Origin: Bryobacteraceae bacterium
Lineage (GTDB): Bacteria > Acidobacteriota > Terriglobia > Bryobacterales > Bryobacteraceae
DNA: 64,000 nt
NCBI GenBank assembly: GCA_030041495.1
Contig: JASHNT010000091.1
Span: forward strand, 217,124-281,123
Reading direction: 5' to 3'
Part shown: positions 55,538 to 63,242 of the stretch, in pieces
Numbering within the stretch: the first letter of the stretch is position 1
Layout: each line of letters begins with the position of its first letter
Notes under the pieces: model-generated
What the model was told of the DNA's origin: nothing
Seen by the model: the letters and a program-made list of their open reading frames with translations, nothing else
The model's database searches: none
Position numbers and translations under genes: made by a program

Positions 55538-57616
55538 TCAGAGGTAGTAGTCAAAGTCTCTCTCCGACCGGACGCGTCTTCGCACACGCAGGATGTGGGC
55601 AGGAAGGCTCTCCGGAGTCAGCTCGACGTAATTGCGCGAGCCCTGCCACAGGAAGCGAGCGTCACTCAGTAAATCGTGCGCTTGAAAGGACCGGTCCGCG
55701 GGAATTCCAAGAGCCGCCAGATCCAGGTCCAGCCAGCTCTTCTGGACATGAAACGCGTCCAGGTTCAGCACCACGACGACCACGTTCGATAGATCCGGGC
55801 TCGCCTTGCTGTATGAGAGGACGAAGGGATTATCGGAGGGGTGGAAACGCAACGTTTGGTTGGTTTGAAGGGCGGGGTTTTCTCTCCGGATGCGATTGAT
55901 GCGCGTGATCAAACTCTTGAGGCTGTCTGGCGCATTCAGGTCGCGATGCCTTAATTCGTATTTCTCTGCGTTCAGATATTCTTCGGAACCCGGCGCGCGC
56001 GCCGTGTTTTCGCATAGTTCAAAAGCGGGACCATAGATGCCGTAGCTCGCGCTCAGTGTTGCCGCCAGGATCAGCCGCAGCATGAAAGCGGGGCGTCCTC
56101 CCGCCTGCAGGAATTCCGGCAGGATGTCAGGAGTATTTGGCCAGAGATTCGGACGAAAATATTCTGCGGCCTCGCCCTGCGTCAACTCGGTGAAGTAATC
56201 GATGATCTCCTGCTTGGTATTGCGCCACGCGAAATACGTGTAGGATTGCGAGAACCCGAGCTTAGCCAGCCGGTACATCACGTGCGGCCGCGTGAACGCT
56301 TCGGCCAGGAGCAATACATCCGGATGTTTCTGTTTGATCTCCCCGATCACCCACTCCCAGAAAAGGAATGCCTTGGTATGAGGATTGTCCACGCGGAAGA
56401 TGCGAACGCCCTGGCCGATCCAGAATTCGAAGATTTGCCGCAATTCCTCCCAGAGCGCCTTCCAATCTTCGGTTTCAAAGTCGAACGGATAGATGTCCTC
56501 ATATTTCTTGGGAGGGTTTTCCGCATATTGAATGCTTCCATCCGGCCGTTTTCGAAACCAAGAAGGATGCTCCAGCACGTAGGGATGATCCGGAGTGGCT
56601 TGAAAAGCGATATCCAGCGCGACCTCTAAGCCGTGTCTCTTGGCCGCCTCCACGAAATGCCGGAAATCGTCCAACGTTCCAAGCAGCGGGTGGATCGAGG
56701 TGTGCCCGCCTTCCGGGCCGCCGATCGCCCAGGGGCTGCCGGCATCGTCCGCCTCCGCCACGGCGCTATTGTTCTTGCCTTTGCGATACGTGCGTCCGAT
56801 GGGATGAATCGGCGGCAGGTACACGACGTCGAATTTCATGGAGGCGATGTAGGACAGCCAGTTCTCGCAATCCCGCAGCGTGCCGTGCCGTCCTTGGTGC
56901 GGCGAACAGGATCGCGGAAAGACTTCATACCAGGCCGAGAACCTAGCCTTTTCACGATCCACCACTACACTCAATTCTTCCCGGTACCGGCTCGCCAAGC
57001 TCTGGTCGGGATAACGTACTGCCAGCGTGGCCAGGCCCTCATTGAGGGCGGCTTCCTGCGCGGCTCCCGCATCGTCGCGATCAAGCGCATGAAGAAGCGT
57101 GTCGGCCCACTGAGCGAGACGCTCGGCATCGCCCATGGCGCCGCTGATGGCGGCGCGGCGGGCCGCAGCCCGGATTAGGCGCTCTCCGGCGGCCAACTCC
57201 GTCGCAACATCTTGGTCCGCTTGAATCCGTTTGGCAAGGTCGCGATACCAGCTTTGAAAGGGGTCCACCGCGCCTTCTACCGAGAATCGATACTGCCCGA
57301 CTTTGGTGACCTTGAACTCACCACGCCACAAGTCGTTGCCGGCCGGCCGCATCTCAGCCGTCGACCATTCGGCGTCGTCTTCATCAGCACCGTCCTGGTG
57401 ACGATACAGAAGACGGCACCAGAGCTCGTCATGCCCATCAACGAACACTTCGGCCTCGACCCGGACAACATCGCCCACGATGCGTTTAATCGGGAAACGT
57501 CCGCAGTCGACAGTGGGACGCACTCTCTCGATAACCGCGCGTGCGCGTCCATCGCTTGCTGGAGGCGCACGTTTCTGCAGTTTGGCGGTGGTCCCTCTGA
57601 TAGTCTCCGCAAACAC
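55538..57616 (-). CDS. glgE: maltose 1-phosphate maltosyltransferase GlgE
   Basis: 692 residues from GTG 57616, close to the 675-701 of known GlgE proteins. N-terminal GRARAVIERVRPTVDCGRFPIKRIVGD is the classical GlgE opening; then WYEVFPRS, YLPPIHPIGRTYRKGKNN, HPSWFRKRPDGSIQYAENPPKKYEDIYPFDFE, nucleophile GVRIFRVDNPHTK, acid LLLAEAFTRP, and LYQ-type ASYGIYGPAFEL. It extends alpha-1,4-glucan from maltose 1-phosphate. The ORF-track start (57862) adds a low-complexity Pro/Val extension with no homology. The GTG sits in an 8-bp-stem hairpin. Confidence 0.93.
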   Translation of the reverse strand: MFAETIRGTTAKLQKRAPPASDGRARAVIERVRPTVDCGRFPIKRIVGDVVRVEAEVFVDGHDELWCRLLYRHQDGADEDDAEWSTAEMRPAGNDLWRGEFKVTKVGQYRFSVEGAVDPFQSWYRDLAKRIQADQDVATELAAGERLIRAAARRAAISGAMGDAERLAQWADTLLHALDRDDAGAAQEAALNEGLATLAVRYPDQSLASRYREELSVVVDREKARFSAWYEVFPRSCSPHQGRHGTLRDCENWLSYIASMKFDVVYLPPIHPIGRTYRKGKNNSAVAEADDAGSPWAIGGPEGGHTSIHPLLGTLDDFRHFVEAAKRHGLEVALDIAFQATPDHPYVLEHPSWFRKRPDGSIQYAENPPKKYEDIYPFDFETEDWKALWEELRQIFEFWIGQGVRIFRVDNPHTKAFLFWEWVIGEIKQKHPDVLLLAEAFTRPHVMYRLAKLGFSQSYTYFAWRNTKQEIIDYFTELTQGEAAEYFRPNLWPNTPDILPEFLQAGGRPAFMLRLILAATLSASYGIYGPAFELCENTARAPGSEEYLNAEKYELRHRDLNAPDSLKSLITRINRIRRENPALQTNQTLRFHPSDNPFVLSYSKASPDLSNVVVVVLNLDAFHVQKSWLDLDLAALGIPADRSFQAHDLLSDARFLWQGSRNYVELTPESLPAHILRVRRRVRSERDFDYYL

Positions 57617-57634
57617 TCCTGTGGAAAGGAGTGT
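57613..57634 (-). promoter_or_regulatory. hairpin containing the glgE start codon
   Basis: ACACTCCT / AGGAGTGT, perfect 8-bp stem with 6-nt loop. On the minus strand the right arm AGGAGTGT contains the GTG start and the only AGGA nearby, so folding would hide the initiation site. Confidence 0.4.
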
Positions 57635-57726
57635 GGGGAGTTGGGAAGCGTTTCTTGCCGGGGGCGCCCGGGCCGCCCCCCCTTCTCCGGGAACTCCTTC
57701 GCCGGTTCCTACCCAGCCCAGACAAC

Positions 57727-57748
57727 CTGGAACCGGAACTGGAACCGG
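57727..57748. repeat. short direct repeat CTGGAACCGG x2
   Basis: Two identical 10-mers with period 12 in the glgE-padR intergenic region; nothing else is attached to them. Confidence 0.5.
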
Positions 57749-57958
57749 CAAGGGCGAGCCAGGGAAAGAATCCCCAACAGCCGGGCGACCCCGGAAATCC
57801 GGGGACGCCTGAAACCCGCAGCTGCCAATCCCAACGGACCGCCGCCGTTTCGTCACAGGCAACTTACTTCAGGCGGAATCCGGACCGGGAAGCGCGGCCC
57901 TTCCGGGCCGGTCCCTGCGAACTGACGCGCAGGACCTTAGCATCGCCCAATATATTCC

Positions 57959-57986
57959 TTGACACTATATTCTCAATGTCTATAAT
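57959..57986 (+). promoter_or_regulatory. consensus padR promoter with overlapping TATA-type 15-bp repeats
   Basis: TTGACA, 16-bp spacer, TATAAT, then GAGGGC and ATG 57993. Three 15-bp blocks starting TATATTCC, TATATTCT and TATAATGA (57951, 57966, 57981) and a GACA/TGTC dyad cover the promoter, a likely place for PadR autorepression. Confidence 0.65.
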
Positions 57987-57992
57987 GAGGGC

Positions 57993-58343
57993 ATGGACGA
58001 TCCCGCCTGGTTACTCCCGCTTCCCCCTGTAACCTTTCACATTCTGCTGGCTCTGGCCGAAGAGGACCGGCACGGTTACGCGATCATTCAAGACGTGGCC
58101 ATGCGCACCGCCGGTGAAGTGACGCTCGGCGCGGGCACGTTGTACCGGTCGCTTCAAAGGATGCTGGAGCAAGGACTGGTGGTGGAGACTCGTGATCGTC
58201 CGGCTCCGGAAGAGGATGACGAGCGACGCCGCTACTATCGCATCACGAAATTCGGTATCGAGGTGGCGAAGGCGGAGACTCGGCGGCTGGCGCAGTTGGT
58301 GAAGTACGCGCGGGAAAGCGGGTTCGCGCCGGGGAGGGCGTGA
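57993..58343 (+). CDS. PadR-family transcriptional regulator
   Basis: 116 residues. Winged helix: LPPVTFHILLALAEEDRHGYAIIQDVAMRT, LGAGTLYRSLQRMLEQGLVVETRDRP, then RRRYYRITKFGIEVAKAETRRLAQLV. PadR proteins of this size repress neighbouring transporter genes and respond to small hydrophobic ligands. Its TGA overlaps the ATG of the ADOP permease (TGATG). TATAAT lies 6 nt before the ATG, so the mRNA may be leaderless and the operator coincides with the promoter. Confidence 0.93.
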   Translation: MDDPAWLLPLPPVTFHILLALAEEDRHGYAIIQDVAMRTAGEVTLGAGTLYRSLQRMLEQGLVVETRDRPAPEEDDERRRYYRITKFGIEVAKAETRRLAQLVKYARESGFAPGRA

Positions 58344-60934
58344 TGGACGCCTACGGTGTCTTGTTGCGATTGCTGCCGGCGGCGTTCCGGAACGAATACG
58401 AAGCCGAGATGCGCGCGGTGTTCGAGGCGCAGCGGCAGATAGAGCCCCGGCTCGCCGCGTGGGGCAAGGCGATCGCCGACGTGGTCGCGACAGCCATGCG
58501 GGTGCATGCGGACCTGCTGAAACAAGACCTGAAATGGTCCTTTCGCTCTCTGCGTCAGTCTCCAGGCTTCGCACTGACGGCGGTTACCGTGGCGGCGTTG
58601 GGCATAGGCGCGAACACGGCGGCCTTCACTCTAGTGGATCATGTGCTGCTGCGCCCCTTGCCGTACGCGCATCCGGAACGGTTGGCGTCGGTGTACCTCA
58701 CCGAGCCAGCGAGCGGATATAGCCGGCTCGAGCTGTCGCCCCCGAACTACTTGGATTTGCGGGCCATGACCCGCAGCTTCGAGTCGTTTTCTGCCTACAG
58801 CGGACTTTCTGTGTTGTTGACGGGTCAGGGAGATCCGCAGCGGCTGGAGGGCGCAAACGTGGGGGCGGACCTGTTTCGAATGCTCGGTGTGCAGCCGGCG
58901 ATGGGCCGGGGATTTCTCATCGAGGACGAGCAGAGCAGTTCTCCTGCGACCGTTCTGCTGAGCGACGGTTTGTGGAAGACCCGCTTCGGCGCGGACCCCG
59001 GAGTAATCGGCCGCAAACTGCTGCTCGACGACCAGCCCTACACGGTGATCGGCGTCATGCCGGAAGCGTTTTCATTCCCTTCACGTGAAGCCCAGTTGTG
59101 GATTCCCCTGCGCCTTCCGCCGTTCGGTCCAACCGAGCGGACCAACTATTATCTGTACGGCGTGGGCCGGTTACGGCAGGGGGTGACGCTCAGCCAGGCT
59201 CGGGCGGATTTGAGCGTGGCGGCCGGTAAGCTCCAGCGCGCGTATCCGAAGGCCAACGCGGGAATCGGTGCGACCGCGTACGATATGCGCGACATGATGT
59301 CACCGCAATCGCAAATGCTGATTCTGGCCGTCTTCGGCGCGGCATTTTGCGTATTGCTGGTGGCCTGCAGCAACTTGGCGAATTTACTGCTGGTCCGGGC
59401 GATGACGCGGCGGCGGGAGATCGCCGTGCGCATGGCGATCGGCGCGGGCCGGGAACGGCTGGTACGGCAGTTGTTAACGGAGAGCCTGGTGCTGGCCGTG
59501 CTCGGCGGAATGTGTGGATTGGCGCTGGCTTCGATTGCGGTGCCGGCGCTGGCGCGGCTGGTGCCGAACGCTCTGCCGGTGAGCGGCGAACTGTCGATGG
59601 ATCTTCGCGTGTTTGCGTTCGCGGCGATCGTGACTGTGGCGAGCTGCCTCGGATTCGGCGTGCTTCCGGCGTTGCGGGCATGTGCAGCGGCGAATACCGG
59701 GGTGACCAATATGGACGCGCTCCGGGGGCGGTCCGGCGCAGGCAGGACAGATGGATTGCGGCGGGCTCTGGTGCTGGCGGAAGTAGTGGGAACCGTGGTT
59801 CTGTCCATTGCCGCGGGGCTGCTGATGAAGGCTCTGTGGAGGGTGGAGGCGGTAAATCCGGGTTTCCACGCGGCCGGTGTCCTGACGATGCGCACGGTGC
59901 TGCTGATGCCGAAATACAGTGCCACAGCGAGGCGAACACAGTTCTATGAAAATGTTCTCTCGCAGGCGCGCGCGCTGCCCGGCGTGATGTCGGCAGCCTA
60001 TATCAGCTTCCTTCCCATGGGAGACATGCGCGCGGGAATCTTTCCAGTGAAGACTGCGGCGATGTCCAGCGAGGACGCTCTTCGCGCAAAGGGCATTTTG
60101 CGCTTCGTCACCCCGGATTACTTCAAGACTCTGAGCATTCCGCTGCAAGAAGGGCGCGACGTGATTGAGCTGGATACGCAGGATTCGTTGCCGGTGGCGG
60201 TGGTGAGCGAGTCTTTCGCGAAGCGCTACTTCCCGGGTCAGGATCCGATCGGCCGCCAGTTCAACTTCGCCTTCGGCGACCGGACAGTCGTGGGTGTGGT
60301 TGGCGACGTAACGGTGCGCGGCCTGGAGAGATCCAGCGAGCCCCAGGTTTACTTGCCCGCACAGCAGATGAGAGATGGCGCGTTGTCATGGTACTCGCCC
60401 AAGGATTTGTTGATCCGGTCGGAGGGAGATCGGATGGCGTTGATGTCCGCGCTGCGGCGGATCATTCGCGATGCGGATTCGGATCAAGCGATCTCCAACG
60501 TCCAGCTACTGGGGGATGTTGTGGCGGCGGACACCGCGTCGCGGCGGGCGCAGGTGGACGCACTCGGCGTGTTCGCGGGCGTCGCGATTTTGCTGGCCGC
60601 GGTCGGGATTCACGGATTGCTTTCGTTTTCGGTCTCGTCGCGGACGCAAGAGGTGGGAGTACGGCTGGCGTTAGGCGCTGGGCGCGGGACCATCCTCGCA
60701 ATGTTCATGCAACAAGGACTCCTGCTCGGCATGGCGGGTGTGGCATGCGCAATTCCACTCGCGTACCTGGCGGGGCGAGGCATGATATCGCTGTTGTTCG
60801 GCGTGCAGCCGGGCGATGCGACGGTTTACTCCGCAGCGTCGGCGCTGGCGATTCTAATGACGCTGTCCGGAAGCCTGTGGCCGGCGCTACGCGCGGCGAG
60901 CGTGGATCCGGCCATCACCATTCGCTCCGAGTAA
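58343..60934 (+). CDS. ADOP-type MacB/FtsX permease
   Basis: 863 residues from ATG 58343 (GGGGAGGG 4-5 nt ahead; the ORF track uses GTG 58340). An N-terminal region with the ADOP-specific leader (LLRLLPAAFRNEYEAEMRAVFE), then LRQSPGFALTAVTVAALGIGANTAAFTLVDHVLLRPLPY, the MacB periplasmic core, FtsX helices with ARAMTRRREIAVRMAIGAGRERLVRQLLTESL, a second core and a last FtsX block (RTQEVGVRLALGAGRGTILAMFMQQGL). No ATPase is encoded beside it. The padR-ADOP pair is a hallmark of Acidobacteria; substrates are unknown. Confidence 0.93.
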   Translation: MDAYGVLLRLLPAAFRNEYEAEMRAVFEAQRQIEPRLAAWGKAIADVVATAMRVHADLLKQDLKWSFRSLRQSPGFALTAVTVAALGIGANTAAFTLVDHVLLRPLPYAHPERLASVYLTEPASGYSRLELSPPNYLDLRAMTRSFESFSAYSGLSVLLTGQGDPQRLEGANVGADLFRMLGVQPAMGRGFLIEDEQSSSPATVLLSDGLWKTRFGADPGVIGRKLLLDDQPYTVIGVMPEAFSFPSREAQLWIPLRLPPFGPTERTNYYLYGVGRLRQGVTLSQARADLSVAAGKLQRAYPKANAGIGATAYDMRDMMSPQSQMLILAVFGAAFCVLLVACSNLANLLLVRAMTRRREIAVRMAIGAGRERLVRQLLTESLVLAVLGGMCGLALASIAVPALARLVPNALPVSGELSMDLRVFAFAAIVTVASCLGFGVLPALRACAAANTGVTNMDALRGRSGAGRTDGLRRALVLAEVVGTVVLSIAAGLLMKALWRVEAVNPGFHAAGVLTMRTVLLMPKYSATARRTQFYENVLSQARALPGVMSAAYISFLPMGDMRAGIFPVKTAAMSSEDALRAKGILRFVTPDYFKTLSIPLQEGRDVIELDTQDSLPVAVVSESFAKRYFPGQDPIGRQFNFAFGDRTVVGVVGDVTVRGLERSSEPQVYLPAQQMRDGALSWYSPKDLLIRSEGDRMALMSALRRIIRDADSDQAISNVQLLGDVVAADTASRRAQVDALGVFAGVAILLAAVGIHGLLSFSVSSRTQEVGVRLALGAGRGTILAMFMQQGLLLGMAGVACAIPLAYLAGRGMISLLFGVQPGDATVYSAASALAILMTLSGSLWPALRAASVDPAITIRSE

Positions 60935-60940
60935 AGTGAA

Positions 60941-61816
60941 TCACACGTTCAGAATCTCAAAGCACCGCTCAAGGCTCTTCTCCGGATCGCCCGTCGAAGG
61001 CCGCCACTCGTGGGCCACAAATCCCGTATATCCCAGATCGGCGATCGCCTTGGCGATGAAGTGGTAGTTGAGTTCCTGCGTGTCGTCGATTTCCTGGCGG
61101 CCCGGCACGCCTGCCACATGGATGTGGCAGATGTGGTCAAAGTTGTCGCGCAGCGTGCGCGTTACGTCGCCATCGGCAATCTGAGCATGGTAAATGTCGT
61201 ACAGGATTTTCACGCGCGGCGAATTGACGCGCTTGACCACATCCAGTCCCCACGCCATGTGATCGAAGATCTGATCGGTACGCTGGTCCGCGGCGACCTT
61301 GGAGTTGGTGATCTCCATGCAAACGTTGACGTCCTTTTGTTCGGCGTAGGCCTTCACGCGGTTGAGGATCGCGACTGCGTTGTCGGCGCCCTCTTCCCGT
61401 GACATGCCGCGCCGCTCGCCGGGGATCGCAATCAGAACCTTGCATCCAACGCTTGCGCACGTGTCAATCCCCGCATGAGTGGCTTCTTCGATCTTGTCGT
61501 GGAGTTCCTTACGGATCAATCCGTTTTGGAAGCTGGTTCCGGTGCCGACCATCAGAGCCGGCGCCAATCCGTATTGCTGGAGGATCGGCACCTGCTGGGC
61601 GCTTGGCAGATCCACGCCTTTGAAACCAATGCGCGCCAGAATCTTGCACCTTTCCTCGAACGAGGCCTTTGAGCCGGTCCACACCGACGCCATCACGCTT
61701 TGCTTGATGCGCCCGCGGCTTGGAGCCGGAGCTTGGGCCGGCAGTTGACCGGCGGTTCCCGCCGAAAGAGTGACGAGCGGTGCAGCCACGCCCTTGAGGA
61801 ATGTTCTTCGTTCCAT
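60941..61816 (-). CDS. Tat-exported sugar-phosphate isomerase/epimerase-like TIM barrel
   Basis: 291 residues from ATG 61816; the 178 codons the ORF track adds upstream are not protein-like. Tat signal MERRTFLKGVAAPLVTLSAGTAGQ. AP-endonuclease-2/hydroxypyruvate-isomerase fold: CKILARIGFKGVDLPS, VNVCMEITNSKV, VKILYDIYHAQIADGDV, HICHIHVAGVPGRQEIDDTQELNY, GFVAHEWRPS, with metal-binding E, D, H and E in these strands. Substrate unknown. TATAGT 7 nt before ATG suggests a leaderless start. Confidence 0.87.
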   Translation of the reverse strand: MERRTFLKGVAAPLVTLSAGTAGQLPAQAPAPSRGRIKQSVMASVWTGSKASFEERCKILARIGFKGVDLPSAQQVPILQQYGLAPALMVGTGTSFQNGLIRKELHDKIEEATHAGIDTCASVGCKVLIAIPGERRGMSREEGADNAVAILNRVKAYAEQKDVNVCMEITNSKVAADQRTDQIFDHMAWGLDVVKRVNSPRVKILYDIYHAQIADGDVTRTLRDNFDHICHIHVAGVPGRQEIDDTQELNYHFIAKAIADLGYTGFVAHEWRPSTGDPEKSLERCFEILNV

Positions 61817-61823
61817 GGGCGTC

Positions 61824-61829
61824 ACTATA
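61824..61829 (-). promoter_or_regulatory. -10 box 7 nt before the TIM-barrel gene start (leaderless candidate)
   Basis: TATAGT, GACGCCC, ATG 61816 on the minus strand; no Shine-Dalgarno and a weak -35. Confidence 0.45.
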
Positions 61830-61994
61830 TCACGCCTGAGCGGATCAGGAATGTCTTCCGTGAAACGGGCTCGGTCGGGCCGCGATTCACCGGTAATCCT
61901 CCGCACTTCGCCGAATCGTGATGGGAACCCACGCGGCGTTGCCGTAGCATCGGTAGCGGTGACATTGACATGTGGACTTATAATGGTTTGGAAA

Positions 61995-62023
61995 GACAAT
62001 AATTTGGATTTCAATCTATTGTC
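61995..62023. promoter_or_regulatory. 29-bp operator-like dyad upstream of the HlyD gene
   Basis: GACAATA-n2-TTG-GATTT-CAA-n2-TATTGTC: perfect outer 7-bp and inner 3-bp arms around one centre. It lies between a TATAAT (61979-61984) and the AGGAG Shine-Dalgarno of the HlyD gene, the usual place for a TetR- or MarR-type repressor. Confidence 0.6.
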
Positions 62024-62036
62024 AGGAGTTCTTGGG

Positions 62037-63236
62037 ATGAAACGAGTGATCCTTCTTTTAGTGATTGCGGCGATTGCGGCCGGGATCTGGTGGGCGGAAC
62101 GGCCTCGGCCGCAGACTCTGGTGCTGACCGGCACCGTGGATGGCAATGAAGTGGTGGTCGGGAGCAAGATCACCGGGCGCATCGTCAACCTGGCCGTAGA
62201 CGACGGGCAATGGGTGAAAGCCGGCGACCTGGTCGCGGTGCTCGACCAGGACGAATTGCGTGCCGACCGTCGCGCCTCTAGCGATGCCATCGCGCAAGCG
62301 CGCGCCAGCACGCAGCAATCGGTCGCGCAGACGGAGCTGCTCCAAAACACGCTGCCCGCGAAGACGCACCAGGCGGAGGCGCAAGTCGCGCAAGCACAGG
62401 CGCAGTTGCAGCAGGCCCAGGCGCAAGTCGCGCAATCGCAGGCGCAGTTGCAGCAGGCGCAAGCGCAAGTGGCGCAAAATCAGGCGGCGGTCGCCAAGGC
62501 TCAGGACAATTTTAATCGCATCAAGCCGCTGGTAGAGAAGGACATCAACCCTCCGCAGGACCTGGTCAGCGCGCAGAGCGATTTCGATTCCGCCAAAGCG
62601 AATGAACGCGCGGCGCAAGCCGGGGTCGAAGCGGCGCAACGGGCGGTCGCGGCGGCAAGAGCCTCGGCGGAAGCGATTCAGCGCTCCGTGGCCGCGGCCC
62701 AAGCCGCGCTGGCTGACGCGCAGCAGCAGGAACGGCAAGTTCCGGTGCAGCAGCAACAGACCGACGCCCTGCGCGCCGCCGAATCGCAAGCCGTGGCGAA
62801 TGCCGCGGCGGCAACGGCACGCCTCGACCAGACGCGCATCTTTGCGCCTTCCAGCGGAATCGTGACGCTGCGGGCGGCGCGGCAGGGCGAAGTGGTCAAT
62901 CCGGGCAACCCCATCATCACGCTGTACGATTTGAGCTCAACTTGGGTGGACGCCGATGTGGAAGAGACGTACGCGGATCTGATCTCATTGGGCGAGAAGC
63001 TAAAGGTCCGGTTACCCTCCGGAACCGAGCTCACCGGCCCGGTCATTTACAAGGCGGTAGAAGCGGATTTCGCGACGCAGCGCGACGTGAACCGAGTCAA
63101 GCGCGACATCAAGACGGTGTCCATTCGAGTTCGCGTTCCCAATCCGGATGGGAGGCTCGCATTGGGGATGACGGCGTGGGTGATACTTGAAGTGCCGACT
63201 CTGCCTCCGCCTCCCACGGCTTACACCAAGGATTGA
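62037..63236 (+). CDS. HlyD/YbhG-type membrane-fusion protein
   Basis: 399 residues from ATG 62037 with AGGAG 8 nt upstream; the ORF track starts 89 codons early. N-terminal anchor VILLLVIAAIAAGIWWA, lipoyl halves (GTVDGNEVVVGSKITGRIVNLAVDDGQWVKAGDLVAVLDQ ... RIFAPSSGIVTLRAARQGEVVNPGNPI) flanking a long Gln/Ala-rich coiled coil that includes a 14-residue repeat, then the beta-barrel domain (STWVDADVEETYADLISLGEKLKVRLPSG). Periplasmic adaptor for the ABC exporter encoded next, as in ybhGFSR-type drug efflux. Confidence 0.9.
   Translation: MKRVILLLVIAAIAAGIWWAERPRPQTLVLTGTVDGNEVVVGSKITGRIVNLAVDDGQWVKAGDLVAVLDQDELRADRRASSDAIAQARASTQQSVAQTELLQNTLPAKTHQAEAQVAQAQAQLQQAQAQVAQSQAQLQQAQAQVAQNQAAVAKAQDNFNRIKPLVEKDINPPQDLVSAQSDFDSAKANERAAQAGVEAAQRAVAAARASAEAIQRSVAAAQAALADAQQQERQVPVQQQQTDALRAAESQAVANAAAATARLDQTRIFAPSSGIVTLRAARQGEVVNPGNPIITLYDLSSTWVDADVEETYADLISLGEKLKVRLPSGTELTGPVIYKAVEADFATQRDVNRVKRDIKTVSIRVRVPNPDGRLALGMTAWVILEVPTLPPPPTAYTKD
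62382..62507. repeat. 42-bp tandem repeat, three units, in the HlyD coiled coil
   Basis: Units start CAAGTCGCGCAAG, CAAGTCGCGCAAT and CAAGTGGCGCAAA; the first two are nearly identical. They encode 14 residues (two heptads) each, so the repeat number sets the length of the adaptor hairpin. Confidence 0.85.
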
Positions 63237-63242
63237 CGCGTC

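Larger units (their letters stand above)
57617..57992. other. 376-bp divergent intergenic region, glgE / padR
   Basis: Holds the padR promoter on the right. On the left it contains a GC-rich stretch and a short direct repeat CTGGAACCGG at 57727 and 57739. The minus frame is open through 246 bp of it but encodes only low-complexity Pro/Val/Gly sequence, so it is treated as non-coding. Confidence 0.55.

Noticed and set aside
57617-57862. N-terminal extension of GlgE in the ORF track
   Set aside because: Low-complexity Pro/Val/Gly sequence, no homology to GlgE, and the family length is met by starting at GTG 57616.
61965-61984. TTGACA followed by TATAAT upstream of the HlyD gene
   Set aside because: The two hexamers are only 8 bp apart, so they cannot be the -35 and -10 of one promoter; at most the TATAAT is used with a weak -35.
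61817-62350. 178-codon N-terminal extension of the TIM-barrel protein
   Set aside because: It would precede a perfect Tat signal and overlap the divergent HlyD gene; no protein-like features.
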